From Apostichopus japonicus (taxonomy: Eukaryota > Echinodermata > Holothuroidea > Aspidochirotida > Stichopodidae): DNA of 64,000 bases. Positions 63,467 through 64,000 of the stretch are shown here, in pieces. The DNA lies in contig NC_092562.1 in the NCBI RefSeq assembly GCF_037975245.1, positions 19,128,054 to 19,192,053 on the forward strand, written 5' to 3'. How positions within the stretch are numbered: position 1 is the first letter of the stretch; the number at the start of each line of letters is the position of its first letter. Below the pieces are notes generated by a model. It searched no databases, was not told the DNA's origin, and saw only the letters and a program-made list of their open reading frames with translations. The position numbers and the translations under genes are program-made.

Positions 63467-63997
63467 GCCGGTCACACACTGCCCTACTGATCATGAGTCA
63501 CTCGACTCGTTAAACCTAACACAGAAAATCATGGATTGTCATGAAGTAGACATGTGCTGTTAATTACAACAGGTCAAAAAGAAAATGTGGCCAGTTTTCT
63601 ATTTTTCTCTTTGCTTTTTGGTTCAGTCCAACACAACTACAACATTAAGCAATTTCCCAACTGGTGGTTGGCAATGCACTGTAGTTCACAACAAAAAATG
63701 GCCTAGTTTAAACAAGGTCGGGCATCACATACACACACGCACCAAAACACACATGCCACATTTACTGCATAGGTTACCTGCCTGCCTATGGCAAGTAACC
63801 AAAATGTGTTAATCCAATCGAGAGGACATCATTTTGCTTGTGACCTAACTTATCGCTGATCATTAAAAGAAAGTCTTTCTGTTGTGCAGGAATCCAGTTG
63901 TGTGGCAACATGTCTTGAGAGGACTATAAAACAAATACTGGTTAGCAACGGTTGAGCAGATTCGAATCACAGTCGGTCGGGGCAGTGTGTGACCGGC
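63467..63997. mobile_element. TIR-bounded non-autonomous element candidate
   Basis: GCCGGTCACACACTGCCC at 63,467-63,484 and its exact reverse complement at 63,980-63,997 bound about 530 bp with no coding capacity. Imperfect similarity continues a little inside the arms. It lies in the SZT2 intron at the right edge, so target-site duplications cannot be fully judged. Confidence 0.6.
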
Positions 63998-64000
63998 ATT

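Overview
This is eukaryotic nuclear DNA. It is AT-rich and intron-dense, with many minisatellites, long C/G and A/T runs, small palindromic transposon relics and tRNA-derived SINE-like copies. The texture and the protein sequences fit a marine invertebrate. An echinoderm or another non-vertebrate deuterostome is my guess, but no single marker in the window proves it.

Left part (about 1-6,500): the 3' end of a plus-strand gene. Its last three coding exons (1414-1567, 3537-3820, 4617-4697) join in frame. They encode a charged coiled-coil segment and a short C-terminal motif resembling the C-terminal domain shared by MISP and AKAP2 (AKAP2_C family), which are actin and cortex linked adaptor proteins. 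A possible earlier exon lies at 158-239.

Middle (about 4,700-10,270): the convergent intergenic space and the two 3' UTRs. It holds a U2 snRNA-like relic (about 9,190-9,240) and a 15-16 bp minisatellite (about 9,967-10,147) just after the stop codon of the large gene.

Rest (10,271-63,306, minus strand): almost all of one gene, the SZT2 orthologue. SZT2 is the large scaffold of the KICSTOR complex (with KPTN, ITFG2 and KICS2), which recruits GATOR1 to lysosomes and restrains mTORC1 when amino acids are low. I resolved 46 coding exons carrying about 3,420 codons. The N-terminal part lies past the right edge. Every junction except those around exons 30 and 31 is phase-consistent with a visible splice site, although the exon 27 donor is weak. 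Two large exons (8 and 16) encode long Ser/Glu-rich, probably disordered regions.

The most unusual signal is in the SZT2 introns. At three separate exons (13, 17 and 44) the end of the exon and its 5' splice site have been tandemly copied into the following intron, giving rows of decoy donor sites. Reading through each authentic donor meets a stop codon at once or within a few codons. A fourth array just upstream of exon 19 repeats an acceptor-like motif about 20 times. Other points are a 120-bp repeat carrying AGGTCA direct repeats with 4-bp spacing, a 33-bp AT satellite with a 14-bp palindrome in most units and a hairpin transposon inside it, and a dispersed repeat whose end abuts the donor of exon 27. 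I found no bacterial-type system, CRISPR array or intact transposase.
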